Assembly: GCF_047663525.1 (NCBI RefSeq)
Contig: NC_092588.1
Coordinates: 91,819,501 to 91,883,500, forward strand
DNA: 64,000 bases
Source of the DNA: Anas platyrhynchos
Taxonomy: Eukaryota; Chordata; Aves; Anseriformes; Anatidae
Direction of reading: 5' to 3'
A program made the position numbers and the translations under genes. This document shows, one piece after another, positions 37,001-52,000 of this stretch; within the stretch, counting starts at the first letter, position 1, and every line of letters begins with the position of its first letter. A model generated the notes under the pieces. It ran no database searches. It was not told the DNA's origin and saw nothing but the letters and a program-made list of their open reading frames with translations.

Positions 37001-40000
37001 AGAAACTTTGAAATCGTATCTTCTTGTGCTTTAGTCTTTTGAATGATGTGTAACCTCTATAGATGTTTGAAAATACACTTCAAAAGAGATTTCCAAATTA
37101 TTTCATGTACTGTGTAGACCCCTATACTATGGTCTTTATAGTTCCTCACTTAGAAACATTTAGTGGAAGTATTAAACAAGGCTCTGTTCAGCCTTCGGAC
37201 TAAAGAGGACTTCAACTTTAAAACTTCATTATGATTTGCTTTATTTTTTGATTTGAAACTGTGGTTTCCTCTGCAGGATGCTAAAGTACTGAGGATTATT
37301 TTCTTAAGTGTGGGTAACTGTCTCTTGATTGCAGCCCTGGCGAGTTTGGGGTATGAGAAGACCTGTGTTTTGTTCAACTGTGGAGCATTGGCAAGCCAGA
37401 TTGCAGCAGAACAGAATCTAGATAATGATGAGGGACTGAAAGCTGCAGCTAAACACTATCAGGTACAGAGACTCCCTGCTTATGCTTTTGAATTCTGTTA
37501 TTGATCTTAGAACATCAATTTTATAGCTGCATGTGTTTTTTTCCCTTAATTACAAAGATAGGTTGACTAATTACCTAGTGTTTTCTTGTGCATATTTGCT
37601 AGTTTTGAAGGATTTCATTGCATAGCAGTTCCCCTCTTCCCCTACCTCGCAAGAGTGTTGTTAACTAACAACCTTCAGCTTAAGATTTAGTGACTTTGGC
37701 TAATATTCTTAACAAGTTCTATAGCAATAATCTCTTGTATTCTTCTTGGTAAAATGCAATACATTTTCGCATTCTTACGTGATTAGCCATAGCCAATATG
37801 CTTTTACTTGTAGTCTGTCTTCATAAATGTCTCAGTGCAAGTTAACTTTAAGAACAAGAAGTTGCAAGGAATTTTTTTTGGTAGCTAAACAGTAAATGGG
37901 ATACTGAACAAGTTCTATTTTTTGAAATTATTTTATGTATTATATTTGTAAAAGTAAAAATCTGTTTGAGAATGTGAAGGATAATACATTGTTTTGTTTT
38001 GTTTAGTTTGCAAGTGGTGCTTTCCAACACATTAAAGACACTGTTCTGTCAGCATTGAATCGAGAACCCACGGTGGACATCTCTCCCGACACAGTTGGAA
38101 CTCTCAGTCTTATTATGTTGGCTCAAGCCCAAGAAGTGTTTTTTTTGAAAGCAACAAGAGGTATACTTCTAATGCTTAGGTTAAATATTTGAGTGATCAT
38201 TGCAACTTCCATAAAAATTTAAAAGCATATTACATTACTAAGAGCTGGTAAATGGCCTTTCAAATGTTTTTATTTTTCCCATTACGGATTTCCACACCAT
38301 GTCCACCTGCAAATGCGGGTCATTAAACACAAACTACAGATGTCATTTTAGAATTTGTCTAAGGTTCATTTGACAGTGCATTTGTTCCATTTGTTTTTCC
38401 TTCTTGTGTTCAAAACAATTAACTTTGGTTTACAAAGGATTTTGTTGGTTTACATATTTTTCCTTCTTGAAAACTAAAATCGTCATCTAAAAGAACCAAG
38501 AGTACTAGAAATAGTGCACAGGAGCTTTACCACTACTTCCCTCCTATACATGGGGGATGATCTCGTGAGAATTTAGAAAAATGACTGTACAGGGAAACAA
38601 AGGACATTTCCTAGGAGTTTAGTGGAATTAAATTGTTCCATTGCCCTTCATTTTTAAGAATGGAACTGTCTAACCTTGTCTAACGTTGAGAATGCCCAGT
38701 TTATCTCTGAAAGTGAAATTCTGCAGGTAGAACAAAAATTGGGTCCATAACTGTTAAAGGCTGATTATGAAATAATCATTCAGCAGCAGCATATTTTCAT
38801 GCAGTTATTGAAGAACATATGCTTCTAGGATCTTTCCTGTGGAACACTACCATCTTCAGTACTAGACTTTTTTGCTTTTCTGCTCCTCTCTCTTGGAGCA
38901 AACTGTACATCTAGAGCTTAAAGGTACCCAAAAGTAAAACTAAGGACCTAAAGGTCAGATGTGATGCTCACACCCCCTACCCCTGCTCTCCACTGTATAG
39001 TTTGCAGTACAGTGGAGGAAGGCGATGTTTATCTTACTTGTATGCTGCTTCACAGGGAAGATTTCTCAAAAGCCTCATAGCCTTACTGCCCTAATCTTAA
39101 AAGAATCTTAACCAGAAATTAATGTCCTTCAGCTAAATGATAAACCATGATTATCACAGAATCACAGAATCACAGAATCACAGAATCTCTAGGTTGGAAG
39201 AGACCTCAAGATCATCGAGTCCAACCTCTGACCTAACACTAACAGTCCCCACTAAACCATATCCCTAAGTTCTACATCTAAACGTCTTTTGAAGACTTCC
39301 AGGGATGGTGACTCAACCACCTCCCTGGGCAGCCTGTTCCAATGTCTAACAACCCTTTCAGTAAAGAAATTCTTCCTAACATCTAACCTAAAACTCCCCT
39401 GGCGCAACTTTAGCCCATTCCCCCTCGTCCTGTCACCAGGCACATGGGAGAACAGGCCAACCCTCATCTCGCTAGAGCCTCCTTTAATATACTTATACAG
39501 AGTGATAAGGTCACCCCTGAGCCTCCTTTTCTCTAGGCTGAACAAGCCCAGCTCCTTCAGCCGCTCCTCATAGGACTTGCTCTCCAGGCCCCTCACCAGC
39601 TTCGTCGCCCTTCTCTGGACCCGCTCAAGCACCTCGATGTCCTTCTTGTAGCGAGGGGCCCAGAACTGAACACAGTACTCGAGGTGCGGCCTCACCAGAG
39701 CCGAGTACAGGGGGACGATCACCTCCCTAGCCCTGCTGGTCACAGTGTTTCTGATACAAGCCAGGATGCCGTTGGCCTTCTTGGCCACCTGAGCACACTG
39801 CTGGCTCATATTCAGCCGACTGTCCACCATCACTCCCAGGTCCTTCTCTGCCTGGCAGCTCTCCAGCCATTCCTCTCCCAGCCTGTAGCTCTTCTTGGGG
39901 TTATTGCGCCCCAGGTGCAGGACCCGGCACTAGGCCTTGTTAAACTTCATACAGTTGACCTCAGCCCATCGGTGCAGCCTATCCAGATCCTCCTGCAGAG

Positions 40001-43000
40001 CCTTCCTACCCTCAAGCAGATCGACACACGCACCTAGCTTGGTGTCATCTGCAAACTTACTGAGGGTGCACTCAATGCCCTCATCCAGATCATCGATGAA
40101 GATGTTAAAGAGGACCGGCCCCAGCACCGAGCCCTGGGGGACGCCACTAGTGACTGGCCTCCAACTGGACTTGGCTCCATTTACCACAACTCTCTGGGCC
40201 CGGCTATCCAGCCAGTTTCTAACCCAACGAAGCGTGCGCCAGTCCAAGCCAAGAGCAGCCAGTTTCTTGAGGAGAATGCTGTGGGAAACGGTGTCAAAAG
40301 CCTTGCTGAAGTCAAGGTAGACCACATCCACAGCCTTTCCCTCGTCCACCCAGCGCGTCACTTTGTCGTAGAAGGAGATCAGGTTCGTCAAGCAGGATCT
40401 GCCTTCCATAAACCCATGCTGACTGGGCCTGATCGCCTGCTTGCCCTTCAAGTGCCGCATGATGACTCCCAAGAGGATCTGCTCCATGAGCTTCCCTGGT
40501 ACTGAGGTCAAACTGACCGGCCTGTAGTTCCCCGGGTCTGCCCTCCGGCCCTTCTTGTAGATGGGCGTCACGTTTGCTAGCCGCCAGTCAGCTGGGACCT
40601 CCCCCGATAGCCAGGACTGCTGATAAATGATGGATAGGGGCTTGGCCAGCTCCTCTGCCAGTTCTCTCAGTACTCTTGGGTGGATCCCATCCGGCCCCAT
40701 CGACTTGTGCACATCCAAGTGCCGTAGCAGGTCACCAACCAGTTCTTCGTGGATGGTGAGGGCCACATCCAGCTCCCCGTCCCCTTCCACCAGTTCTGGG
40801 TACTGGGTATCCAGAGAGCAACCGGTTTTACCACTAAAGACTGAGGCAAAGAAGGCATTGAGCACCTCCGCCTTTTCCTCATCTCTTGTAACTAAGTTTC
40901 CCCCCGCATCCAGTAAAGGATGGAGATTCTCCTTAGTCCTTTTTGTGTTGATGTATTTATAAAAGCGTTTTTTGTTATCTTTAACGGCAGTAGCCAGCTT
41001 GAGCTCCAGATGAGCTTTGGCCTTCCTAATTTTGTCCCTGCACAGCCTCGCTACATCCTTATAGTCCTCCCTAGTGGCCTGCCCAATTTTCCAAAGATTA
41101 TAAACCCTCTTTTTCCTCCTAAGCTCAAGCCACAATTCTCTGTTGAGCCAGGCTGGTCGTCTTCCCCGGTGGCTCATCTTTGGGCACATGGGGATAGACC
41201 GCTCCTGTGCCATTAGGATTTGCCTCTTGAATAGCACCCAGCCTTCCTGAACCCCTCTGCCCTTCAGAACCGCCTCCCATGGGACTCCACCAACCAGTGT
41301 CCTGAGCAGCCTAAAGTCAGCCCTCCGAAAGTCCAATACAGTGGTTTTACTGGTTCCCTTCCTGGCCCCGCCAAGAATAGAGAACTCCACCATTTCGTGG
41401 TCACTCTGCCCAAGACTGTTCCCGACAATCACATCCTCCACCAGTCCTTCTCTGTTTGTGAAGAGAAGGTCTAGCAGGGCACCACCCCTGGTAGGTTCAC
41501 TAATCAGCTGCGTCAGGAAGCTATCTTCCACTTTCTCCAGAAACCTCCTAGACTGCTTCCTCTGGGCTGTGTTGTGCTTCCAGGATATGTCAGGGAAGTT
41601 GAAGTCCCCCACGAGTACAAGCGCTGACGATTTCGCAACTTCTGTCAGCTGCCTGTAGAACTCCTCATCCGTCTCCTCATCCTGGTTCGGCGGTCTATAG
41701 CAGACCCCGACCAGGACACTAGCCTTGTTGTCCCTGCCGATCCTAACCCAAAGGGACTCGATCTTGTCATTCCTAGCCTCGAGTTCTACAACATCGAAAG
41801 ACTCTCTAATATAGAGAGCCACACCGCCACCCCTTCCTTATGTTATTTATTAGGATGTTTAGCAGTATTTTGGTCTCTGGATATTTGAATGTTGCTTTTA
41901 TATAAGTCCATGACTTGGTCTCAAAACTCAATTGCAGCTTCTTGGTGCACTGACGATTAGCATTACATGCAATTTTTCAGTTTTTCGTCTAGCATGAGAT
42001 GGTCTGTTTAGCAGCCTTACCCAGCTGAGCTTGTTGGTTCTGATGGAATTGAGTTTATTCACAAATTGAAAGCAAAGTTATTTGACAAAAAACAAATTGG
42101 TTTGCAAAGGCAAACTTCATTGCAGAGCTACAGATTAGTTCCAGAGTTTCTGAAGAACTTAACGTTTTAAGTGTCTCAAAGTCTGAATGTTTGCTTGTCC
42201 ATCTCTAGGCTTGCATAGTAGCTTTGATATTTTAAGGATACATGAGTGAAAACAAAAGCCTCTAATGGTGATGGATCTATTCCAAACTGTTTACATGGAC
42301 AAATGACTGTCTAATGTTTCTGTTGTTAATGTGGCTAACGTAGTAATATTTTTTTTCTCTGTTTAAGCTGAGGCTCTGTGAAAGAATATGTAACTAGCAC
42401 ACACACACATACACACAAACACCAGATGGGGTTACAAGGATGTTCTATTTAGGTGTTTTGTTTTTATTAAATATTTAGTGTACTGGAAAGAAACACTAAC
42501 AAAAAAGTTAGTTGCTAACTCCTTTCTCTCCATATGTCTGAACCCTTTTCCATGGTGAAAAGATCTGTTTGGCATATCTTAAGTACATTTACTTCATTTA
42601 CGTCATAGCTCATGTCTGCAGTGTTGTAGATGTGTGTGTGGGCTGGAATGAGCAGCTCACTTGGGATTTGATTTTAGTAAGTAAGTATGCCCTGAAGGCT
42701 TCTTAATCCCCCCTCCCATACATCCCACTAATGCTTATCAGTCTGGCAGTATACAAAAATCACCTGAATCAGGAAATGCTTGTTTGTAAGAGCAGCTATT
42801 TAGATGGCTGACACTTGCATTGTTTGCCTGCCTTGTCTGTGCAGGCTGAATTGCTAGTGTAGGCCAGAGGCCATTATGAAAGGAGATGAAAATTGATAGT
42901 GTGTTCCCATTTTAACAGTTCTAGCTTTAGGAACAGGGTGAGAAAAAGAGGCGGGGAATGCTGCTGAGGATGTGGCTCTGCTGTGAAGCAGTGGATGCCA

Positions 43001-46000
43001 GTTGGAGGAACTGTAGTTACTGATGTTAAAGAATGCCTCCTAGATTTGCTGTAAGTTGACTTCAGTGTGGGCCTCTATGGAAAGGACCAGTCCCTCCTCT
43101 TCTGCTGCACTTCGAGTTTTTGAGTCTTGACATTGAGCTTGATTAGGGAACAGATCCTGCTGAAAATTGAATATATTTTTGCTGACTATATTTTGGCTAA
43201 ATTCTTTGTGAGTGACCGCACAAATGCACGTGCTGGCACAAGGAAAGGTCTGAGAAGGAGCTGCCAAAGCTAGAGTGGAACTCTGCTTGTTACTGGCAGC
43301 TTGCCCTTGGTACGAGCTGAGGCATCACTGTTAATCCTGCATAAATAATAGCAGCTACTGAAAGCTTTGTCTTAGGACTGACTGAACTTGCAGTTTCATG
43401 ACTGAAGTGAAAAAATCTGGAAGCTGCAGCTTGATATCGAGAGAAGAATGGGATTCCACCCGTGTAAAATTATACCCTTGCAATACAGTTGCTGCTTAAA
43501 AATAAACAGGTAAATTATCTCATCTTCAAAAATTGATGATATTAATTGTTGTTCTTTGTTTTTTCTTCTCCAACCCCAGATAAAATGAAAGACGGTATCA
43601 TAGCTAAACTAGCTAATCAAGCTGCAGATTATTACGGTGATGCTTACAAACAATGTCAATATAAAGATACTCTGCCCAAGGTTAGTAACCCTCATAGAAA
43701 TAACACGGGATCTGCTGTTGTTCATAACATGCTTGATGAAGAACACGTAAAATGTTATCCTCAAGAAAAGTTGACTGTCATTGCTACATTTATGTTGTAT
43801 TTGAACCTGTAACTTAAAAAACAGTGAAGAATCTAGGAGGAAAAATATACTGTTACTTAAGCAATTAAAAAAAAAATGTGATGTGTTTACTTGTGACATT
43901 TGTTTAAAGGGATCTTGGGATATTTGATACGATTAGGGATGCCTTAACACACTAAATCTATTTTTCAAACTAACACTTCCTAATGGGGCTTAATTGGCTT
44001 CTAGTGTTCAAGTTTTCATTTGAAATTTGTTGTCTTGGTGACAGGATGAATATAGTATCGTTGATCACCTATCTGTTAATGTAAAATATGGCTGAAAGTG
44101 TGTCCCCTGTCTGCTTCCCTGCCATCTCCTCTTCTTCCACCCCAAAACAATTTTGGTATTTGTAAGTTATCTCTGTTCAGGCTTGACTGTGTGAGTGGCT
44201 TTGATTTTGGCATATACAGGAAGATTTTTTTTCCATTCTTTGAATATATACTAAATAACCGGTACTTTAAGAATGAGCAAGTGAAGAAGGCTTTACCCAT
44301 GATATTCAAATCATAAGACAGTAGAAATTCTTTTGTGCAGTGTAAGTTACTTTAAACTTGGATAAAATGTACTTTATTTTTTGGTATTGACTCCTGACAG
44401 TTGTATCAAGCAAAGTAGGAGATCGGTTTACATAGTGCTTTTTGGGTGAATATCCATGGGAAGCATCCCACACTGCTGATGTTCAGTTATTTCTTGTTCA
44501 TTGATAGTTTCAGAACTCTAAAATAACCATTCCAGCTTGCAGTGGTTGGTCTTGTTACAAAAGTGAAATATGCTAGATTTACTAAAACAAAGCAAAAAAA
44601 AAAAAAAAAATGCCTTCCCTATTAGAAAACTTGGTGGAAATATTTTGACCATTGATAAATGAAAAAGGTCAAGGTCTGGTCCTTCAAGTTGATATATGTT
44701 CTTAGCCAGATAAGTCTCTTTAATACTTAGGCAATTATTTTCTCTGGAAAAAAATCAGGTAATTTTTTTCTTTTCTTGTACTGTAGAATAGAATCTTGAT
44801 AGCTATACAAACTGTAAGTGCTACTGTACTAAAGTAAAAGCAGTATGCATTTTTATTTTTAAGCAATAAATCTCACAGAAATGCCTTTGCTGTAGGCCAG
44901 TTAGTGATATTTTTAACATATATTTTTGGAAAAAATAAAGCCTAATTTAACTTTAAATAGATATTTTACCTAGCTGCAACTTTGGGTTCTTTTGTGTGTG
45001 CATCTATTTCTTCTTGTACATTCACTGGCATTTTACAGATTGGGCCAATTTCTTGCTTAGGTACTGTGGTTGTAATTGAATTCGGAGGGGTGATGAGATT
45101 AAATGAAATTACTGCTTTGTCTTTTGTGCTTGTGAATCTCTCTAAACAATAGATTTGCTGCCTGTTCCAGTTGTATAGTAATTTGTCAATTGATTATTTG
45201 AAATAACATAATAAGGTTTGCTGGTTCTATGAGTTAACATCGGCTCTGAGAGCTGTTACGTGTTTAGTTAGGAGTGTGAAATAGAAGGTGATTTGATGCG
45301 TCAGACTCCAGTTGTAACCAGCCTCCCTGGCTGCTTTTCTTTAAAATTAGGCCTCTTTTTTTCATTTCTGGTGGGGGCAGTGAGGTTGCACAAATGTGAA
45401 GAAGCAGTTTTTATGTACTGAGGTCTTTAAAACATCACTCTGCTTTTCCAGTGCTCCTTGATTTAAGAAATAAAACAGTAAGGCCAAATCCTTGATCAAA
45501 GACCATGCCTAATGCTGTGGGGTGCAGTATAATGTTTTCTTCATGTCTTGGTTGGTACTCCTGTGAAGATAAGTGCATTTATATAGAAGTCTAAAAATGA
45601 CTTTTTAATGGCTTATATCTCAGTATTTGTGGTCCTTTTATTTGTTCTTTGTTTTCATGATTCTGGAGTTACTTTCTTGATAGCCTTCTGCTGTTATAAG
45701 TGTAATTGCTTCATTACATAAAAAATACCTGTTTTCATCCCTCCCCTTTTTCCCTTCTTTTAAGAATACTGTCTTGGCTTTGTCTTGGGGGTGTTTGGGT
45801 ATGTTCTTGTAACTATCCTTTCTAATATGTGCATGCACTTCTAATCTTTGGAGTAAATGTTGCGACTTCATGGCTTGAATTTAAATTGTAGTTCATCTAA
45901 TATAATAGCCATTAAGAATTTTGCAGCAACGTGTTTTTTTTTTTTAAAAAAAAATCTGGATTCAATCCATGCTAAGTTGCATGTTCTCTGACATTTACCT

Positions 46001-49000
46001 CTAATATTTTAACCTATCTAAACCATTAATTGGGTGATTCTAATTTCCTCTTCTTCCTTTTTCTTCCTGCATCCCATGTTGTCTGTGGTGGTTTATGTGG
46101 TTGGACTTTCCCCTGGTCAGTATTTTTATTTCCAGGAGGTGTTTCCTGTTCTGGCTGCAAAGCACTGCATTATGCAGGCCAATGCAGAATATCATCAATC
46201 TATCCTGGCGAAACAGCAGAAGAAATTTGGTGAAGAGATTGGGAGGTTACAGGTGTGTAAAATGTATACTTGTTTTCTCACATTTTTCAGAAGAAAAAGT
46301 TAAATCATGTTTATCAAATGAATCAAATTACTAGCAGCTGCCAAGATAAATATCTCTGCACTTTAATGATTTTTGGACAGTTTGATACTGCTTGACATAT
46401 TAAGTCTGTGTTTTTGTATTTACATACGCTTATCTCTGAATATTAGCACATCTGTTATGTTAACTAAATGTTCCTAAGTAATTTTATTAAAATAAATAAA
46501 AATTTTCTTATTCTGTACTTAAATCCTTTCTTGCATCCCCAATTTAAATCTTAATTATTTTTGAAAAGCACAAGGGAAGTTTTCAGATGTGGGATTATCA
46601 CGTTGACATTTTAAAAGTTACTGTTACGCATTTATAGCTTGCTTCTAGATGGAGCTTCACTTTTTTTGCATGTTTGTATAACAATTAAGTGCCTATTATG
46701 AACTTCTAATAGCAAATACTATGACCGTTACTGGGTGATGGATGAAGATATATACCTGTTGTTCACTCTTGATTTTGAAATCTGTCTAGCAAAGCTCTTT
46801 CTCTAGGATATCACTGTAATGGACTATTAATGCCTTCTTATGTTCAGCCCACATAATGCTCTGTTACAGGAAGTATCCCTTCATGCTGAGTAGTTAAGAT
46901 TTTTTTAGTGAAGTCTGAAGAGAAATATGACATTACCTATTTTAACACTGTCATGAATGAGATGTAGTCAGAAATTAGTCCTCTCTTTTTATTTGAATAT
47001 GTTTAGTAAAGTAAAACTTAAATCCTGTCCTCCATAGTTACTACAGTGCTGCTTCCATAATTAACATATATGAGAGATCTAGTATCCTTCCTGATGAGCT
47101 GCTTTGAGAAATTCATGTGAAATAAAGTAATACTTTTTTTTTTGTTTTTGTAGATCAAACTAGATCAAAGATGGATTAGGCAGGGAGTAGGGTAAGAACA
47201 GTTGTTGTAGACTTCCAAATTAAAGTATACATGACACACTCCTGTATCTTCTCCTGTCATCCTGTTTCTTGCAAATGCTAATTAAACGTATAGTATTGGG
47301 GGGGAAGGAGAGAGAAAAGAACAGAACTGCTATTGAGTGCTTTTTGGCACAATGGAAAATAGAAAAAATGTCAGCAAACTTTAAATATATTTCTAATACC
47401 TCTTAGGTTCCACTTCTCAATCCTCAGAACCTTGAGTTCTTGAACTGGTGTGAGTTAACATAAATCTTGACTAAAATTGCCTCTTACATGTTTTTATGTG
47501 TTTGGAACACAAATGTGATCAGGATGAAACAGATACAATCAAAGGACGGTGTTGTCCTGTATCACTCTGAAAATAAATTGGGTGTAGGAAAGTCAGATAT
47601 ATCAGGGTTGTATGTAGATGCAGCAAATGGAAGTGAAGAAACATTGGACCTTGTATTTTATTTTAATGTTCAGTAGGATTTCAGCAATATTTTTCTGCAG
47701 CTTCTGAGTTTGAGTTTAGGTGTTGGTAGCAGGTGTGAAAACCAGGACTCTGTTCTTGCCTCTTCTGTGCATGTGAGCAAGATTTGAACCTTATCTGCAA
47801 AAATGAGCTTTTGGTTTCACAAATGAACATGAAAATGACATGGTGACTTTTTTTGAGAATGGGTTTTTGTGGTGTTACTGCCTCTAACCCATATTTGCTT
47901 CTTTTTGGTTTTGGGGACTCATAGTGAAACTACTGGGGGATATTAACTTGCCCACTGTTTGTTTTTTTTTTTTGAACTATTCTAATTGGTAAATTATTTT
48001 TTCAATTTTGATACCCAAAAAAATATCCGCCCCATCATTTACGGAAAAGAAGCATATCAACCATATGCTTTGGAAGTAAAGTCACTTGGCTAACTGGGAC
48101 ACTCATCTGTTTTCCTAAATAAATATAATGGAGAGAGAGAGAGAGAACATTTTAATTTTAACTGTGTTTTTTATTTTCTAGCATGCAGCAGACTTGATTA
48201 AAACAGTGGCGTCTCGTTATGATGAATACATAAATGTTAAAGATTTGGTTGACAAAATCAACCGTGCACTTACAGCTGCCAAAAAAGATAATGACTTCAT
48301 TTATCATGACCGTGTTCCTGACCTGAAAGACTTGGAGCCCATTGGAAAAGCCAGCCTTGTGAAGTCTACTCCTGTTGTTGTTCCCCTCAGTCAGAAATTC
48401 ACGGGTAAGCAAAGTGGGCGAAGCTTGTCGTAATTACTATCTTGTGAAACGCACATGGTCACTAATGCTCCTCTGTGCCATGAAAATGTAAATGTTTACT
48501 TCTGAATCTATGAAGTTTACCACAGTTTTTGAAAGTATCATTTTTTTCTAAGTTGTTGTTTTACTGCTTGATGAGCAACATACTAGGAGATTAAACAACA
48601 GGTTGAAAGTCATTATCTGCAATGTTATCTTTAAGATATTCTCAGATTTTTCTCAGCTGCTGTTCTTCGATATTAAACCAATCTTTTTAACTTCAGAAAG
48701 AACACTAATGTTGGGGATAAGTATCAAATCATATAATCTTCACTAATCTAGTTGCTGGTCTTCGTAAAGCTCCAAAATACCAGCTTTTTTTCTGAACAGG
48801 GAAGTTCTGAAAAATGATCTGCTCTTGTCTTTCTCCTTTCCTTCCTTTTAAAAAGAGCCTTAAGGAAGGTATGACTTGCAGTCATACAGATGTTCTCAGT
48901 GTAACGCTTTTAAATTACTTCAACTCAATTTCTGCCTTTGATGGAAATCTAAATATTTACAGCTATTGAAATATCCACTATATTAAGCTAGAGAATTGTA

Positions 49001-52000
49001 GAAATAGATTTATTTTTTACACACCCTAGGGAGCAGAGAAGAACTATCTTATGCTGTGTAGATCGGTCTTCTGTATTACAACCTGTACTAAAGAGCCATG
49101 AAGATGTTTGTATCCTTTTACTTTCACAGTGCAATTGCAGTAATTTATGCTCCTTCCCTTGTAGACCTGTTTGAGAAGATGGTTCCATTGCAAGTTCAGC
49201 AATCTGTGAGTGTTTATAACCAGAGAAAGGCAGATCTAGTAAACAGGCTAATAGCCCAGATGAGAGAAGCCACAAATTTGGCAAATGGGTAAGTATTGCT
49301 TCTTGTTAACTTTATCAAGATGAGTTACGGAACAGCCTCTCAACACTAGTTCCCTTGCAGCCTGTCAACATCCAGATTACAGTAAAGTTTTTTATTCCTG
49401 TGTAGTAGGCTGGCAAATTTGAGGTCTATAGTGGTGTTTAGAACTACTTGAAATACTGTTTGTTCTTTAGATGCATTCATTTTCTTCAGCCTTTCATCAG
49501 TCTTTAGGAATCTGACACTTGCTCAGAAAGAGTTCCACTACCATTAATCTACAGGGATTTTCATGTTTCAGTGGTCAGCTTGATTGAACCAGTGATCCAC
49601 TATATGATATTTTTCCCCTAAGATTTTGTTCTTTAATAATAATAAATCTTATCAACCTGAAAGATAGGAATGTAACTCAAGGCAACTGGTTATTTATTTA
49701 CCAGATAGTTGTTACTGAAAATGTTTGTCACTCTTGTAGGAGCTAGAAGACTAGGATTTGTTTAGCTTTTAAGAGCTTTGAAACTCGCTTTTAGAGAGGT
49801 GTAGTCTAGGAATAAATTTCAAGTATTCAGTTTGATCTTTCTGTTCAAACATATGTTGTACAATGCATCCATTCTGATAATGGACTGTGTGATCATTTAT
49901 TTGGATAGCAATATTATTAACAGGGTATATTACAGTTATCTAACACATCACACAAGTTGCTATATAACATGTTGACTTTTTCAGTGTGTTGGCTTCCCTC
50001 AATCTTCCGGCTGCAATTGAAGATGTGTCTGGCGATACTGTTCCTCAGTCCATTTTGAACAAATCCAAGTCTGTGATTGAACAGGGAGGAATTCAGACTG
50101 TTGATCAGCTGATCAAAGATTTGCCTGAGCTGCTACAAAGGAACAAAGAAATCTTAGATGAAGTAAGCTCATCAACTGCTAACACTCAAGACATTCTTGG
50201 GGGAAAAAACAACACGCTACCAGTCAACTTCTTTTCTTTAAGTGACAATAGAAAAAGTGCATGGTTATACAAAACGCTTGCAACTTTAATAGCATTTTAA
50301 AACCACAGTGCTTGTAATAGCACTAAAAATACTGCTTGTAATAGTACTTAAAAAAACATGCTGTTTAAGTGTTTAGTCCACACATGCCAAAACCAGGCTG
50401 TCACATATGAATGTTCACTTACGAGTATTTTCTTTTTTAAGATTAAGTTGGGGGAGGCAGGGAAACATTCTGTACAGATTTTAATCATTTGTCTTCTGTA
50501 TCTTTTATTTACCAAATTAAATTTATACAAGATATTTGTGTTGGTGGTGTTTTCTACACTAGGTATATACTATAGCTATTTCATGTTTACAAGGGGTTAT
50601 AATGCATGTAACACTTTTAACTCTTGCAGTCCCTACGGTTGTTAGATGAAGAAGAAACTACAGACAATGAACTCCGAACAAAATTCAAAGAACGCTGGCA
50701 GCGAACGCCATCCATTGAACTCTATAAGCCTTTAAGGGCAGGTAAAGTTAATATTTCTTGGCTTGGATCTTAGGAATGTTCTAAAAATGTTCATTTTCAT
50801 TGTGTAAATATAAGTAGTGTTCAGTATTGTGACACTGTCTTTAAAGATACAAATCAGTTTAGGAGAGGGTGTGGTAAAATATCTTTGTTGTTATCTGTGC
50901 TATTACTCAGAGTTGAGGGTTATTGTAGAGTTTGTTGCTTTTGCACCCATGGAGCGCATGTGAATGCTGAAGTTTCAGAGATGGTACATAACGAAAGATA
51001 GCTGCCCTCCTAAGAACTTGGTTTCGATTACCACTTACATGGGTCTTTTAGTTTAGTGTGTCTTTGTGTGTTAACATCCTTTTTTTTTTTTGTTATTTCC
51101 TAAGGTGTTCTTTTGTCATTGATTTTTCTTTTTTTTGCAATGATTAGTTAAATTACTTACGATCATCACCATATCAGGCTTTCTGTATACTTAATATGTA
51201 TTGTTTTGAAGATAGCAAGGGACTAGTACCAGTGCCTTAGCGAAGTGCCTTAGCACAGGCCTTAAAATCTGAGTTGCTCAAACTAGCGTGTATTAATACG
51301 CTGTCATATGCCTCTTTGAATAATAGAGATGCTTTGCTTAAGCTGTACTTGTATAGGAAACTTATGATGTTAAGACTTAACACAAACATTTAATGTGCTG
51401 GTCCATAAAAATGTATGAAGACTTGCTGAAGAACATTGAAAACCAGTCCGGTGTGAGACAGGTTTTGAAATATTAACGCCTGTTTTCTCTTTCCACCACC
51501 AGAGGGAGCCAATTTCCATAGTATCTTGAATAAAGCTGTGCAAGCAGATGGGCAAGTTAGAGAATGCTATCAGTCTCACCGGGATACAATTGCACTTCTG
51601 TGTAAGCCAGAGGCAGAGCTTAATGCAGCTATTCCTTCTGCTAATCCAGCAAAAACATTACAAGGAAGTGAGGTAAAGCATGGAAATTATTCTCTGTTTT
51701 GGATAGAACGGCTACTCATCTAACAAAATAGACTCAAGTTGACCGATGTGGAGGCTGATTCTTAATTGCTGTTGTTTCTATCCCAATTTATGCAGGGGGG
51801 TAACTTGTACTTCCAAAAAACTTGCTTGCTTGTTCTGTTTAAAGTTTGCTAGAGTATATTTTGTTATATTTAATGTAAGCAAGTTCAGTTGCTAAGTACA
51901 GCAAGACTGGGTGACAAACAACTGTAAAAGGAGCAGTATTTGATGAATACTTTGTATAGGGTGATAGAAAGTAATGATCAGGCTTTTGGGCAATTAGATT

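Larger units (their letters stand above)
39154..41836 (-). mobile_element. CR1 LINE, young 5'-truncated copy (copy D), antisense in PDCD6IP intron 5
   Basis: About 2.7 kb on the minus strand. The 3' end has four perfect TCACAGAA octamers (39154-39185), then a 3' UTR of under 70 bases and ORF2. The 5' break is inside the endonuclease domain at about 41836. The near-perfect octamers and nearly intact ORF2 make it the best-preserved CR1 in the window. Confidence 0.96.
38161..43579 (+). other. PDCD6IP: PDCD6IP intron 5
   Basis: About 5.4 kb. The middle is antisense CR1 copy D (39154-41836). The rest is AT-rich unique sequence with a CA-type microsatellite at 42398-42420 and no other gene seen. 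Confidence 0.85.

Noticed and set aside
39154..39185. Regular short repeats resembling a CRISPR array
   Set aside because: Four 8-bp units with no spacers at a CR1 3' end in a vertebrate genome: a known retroposon terminus.
39252..41822. CR1 copy D as a domesticated host gene or PDCD6IP exon
   Set aside because: It is antisense to PDCD6IP, lacks a start and promoter, has a stop, and carries ordinary CR1 ends.
50163..50300. Read-through of exon 10 into intron 10 as an alternative last exon
   Set aside because: The frame is open for 46 codons, but a strong GTAAGC donor follows exon 10, and the next exon joins in frame to the known ALIX sequence. No polyA signal supports an early end.
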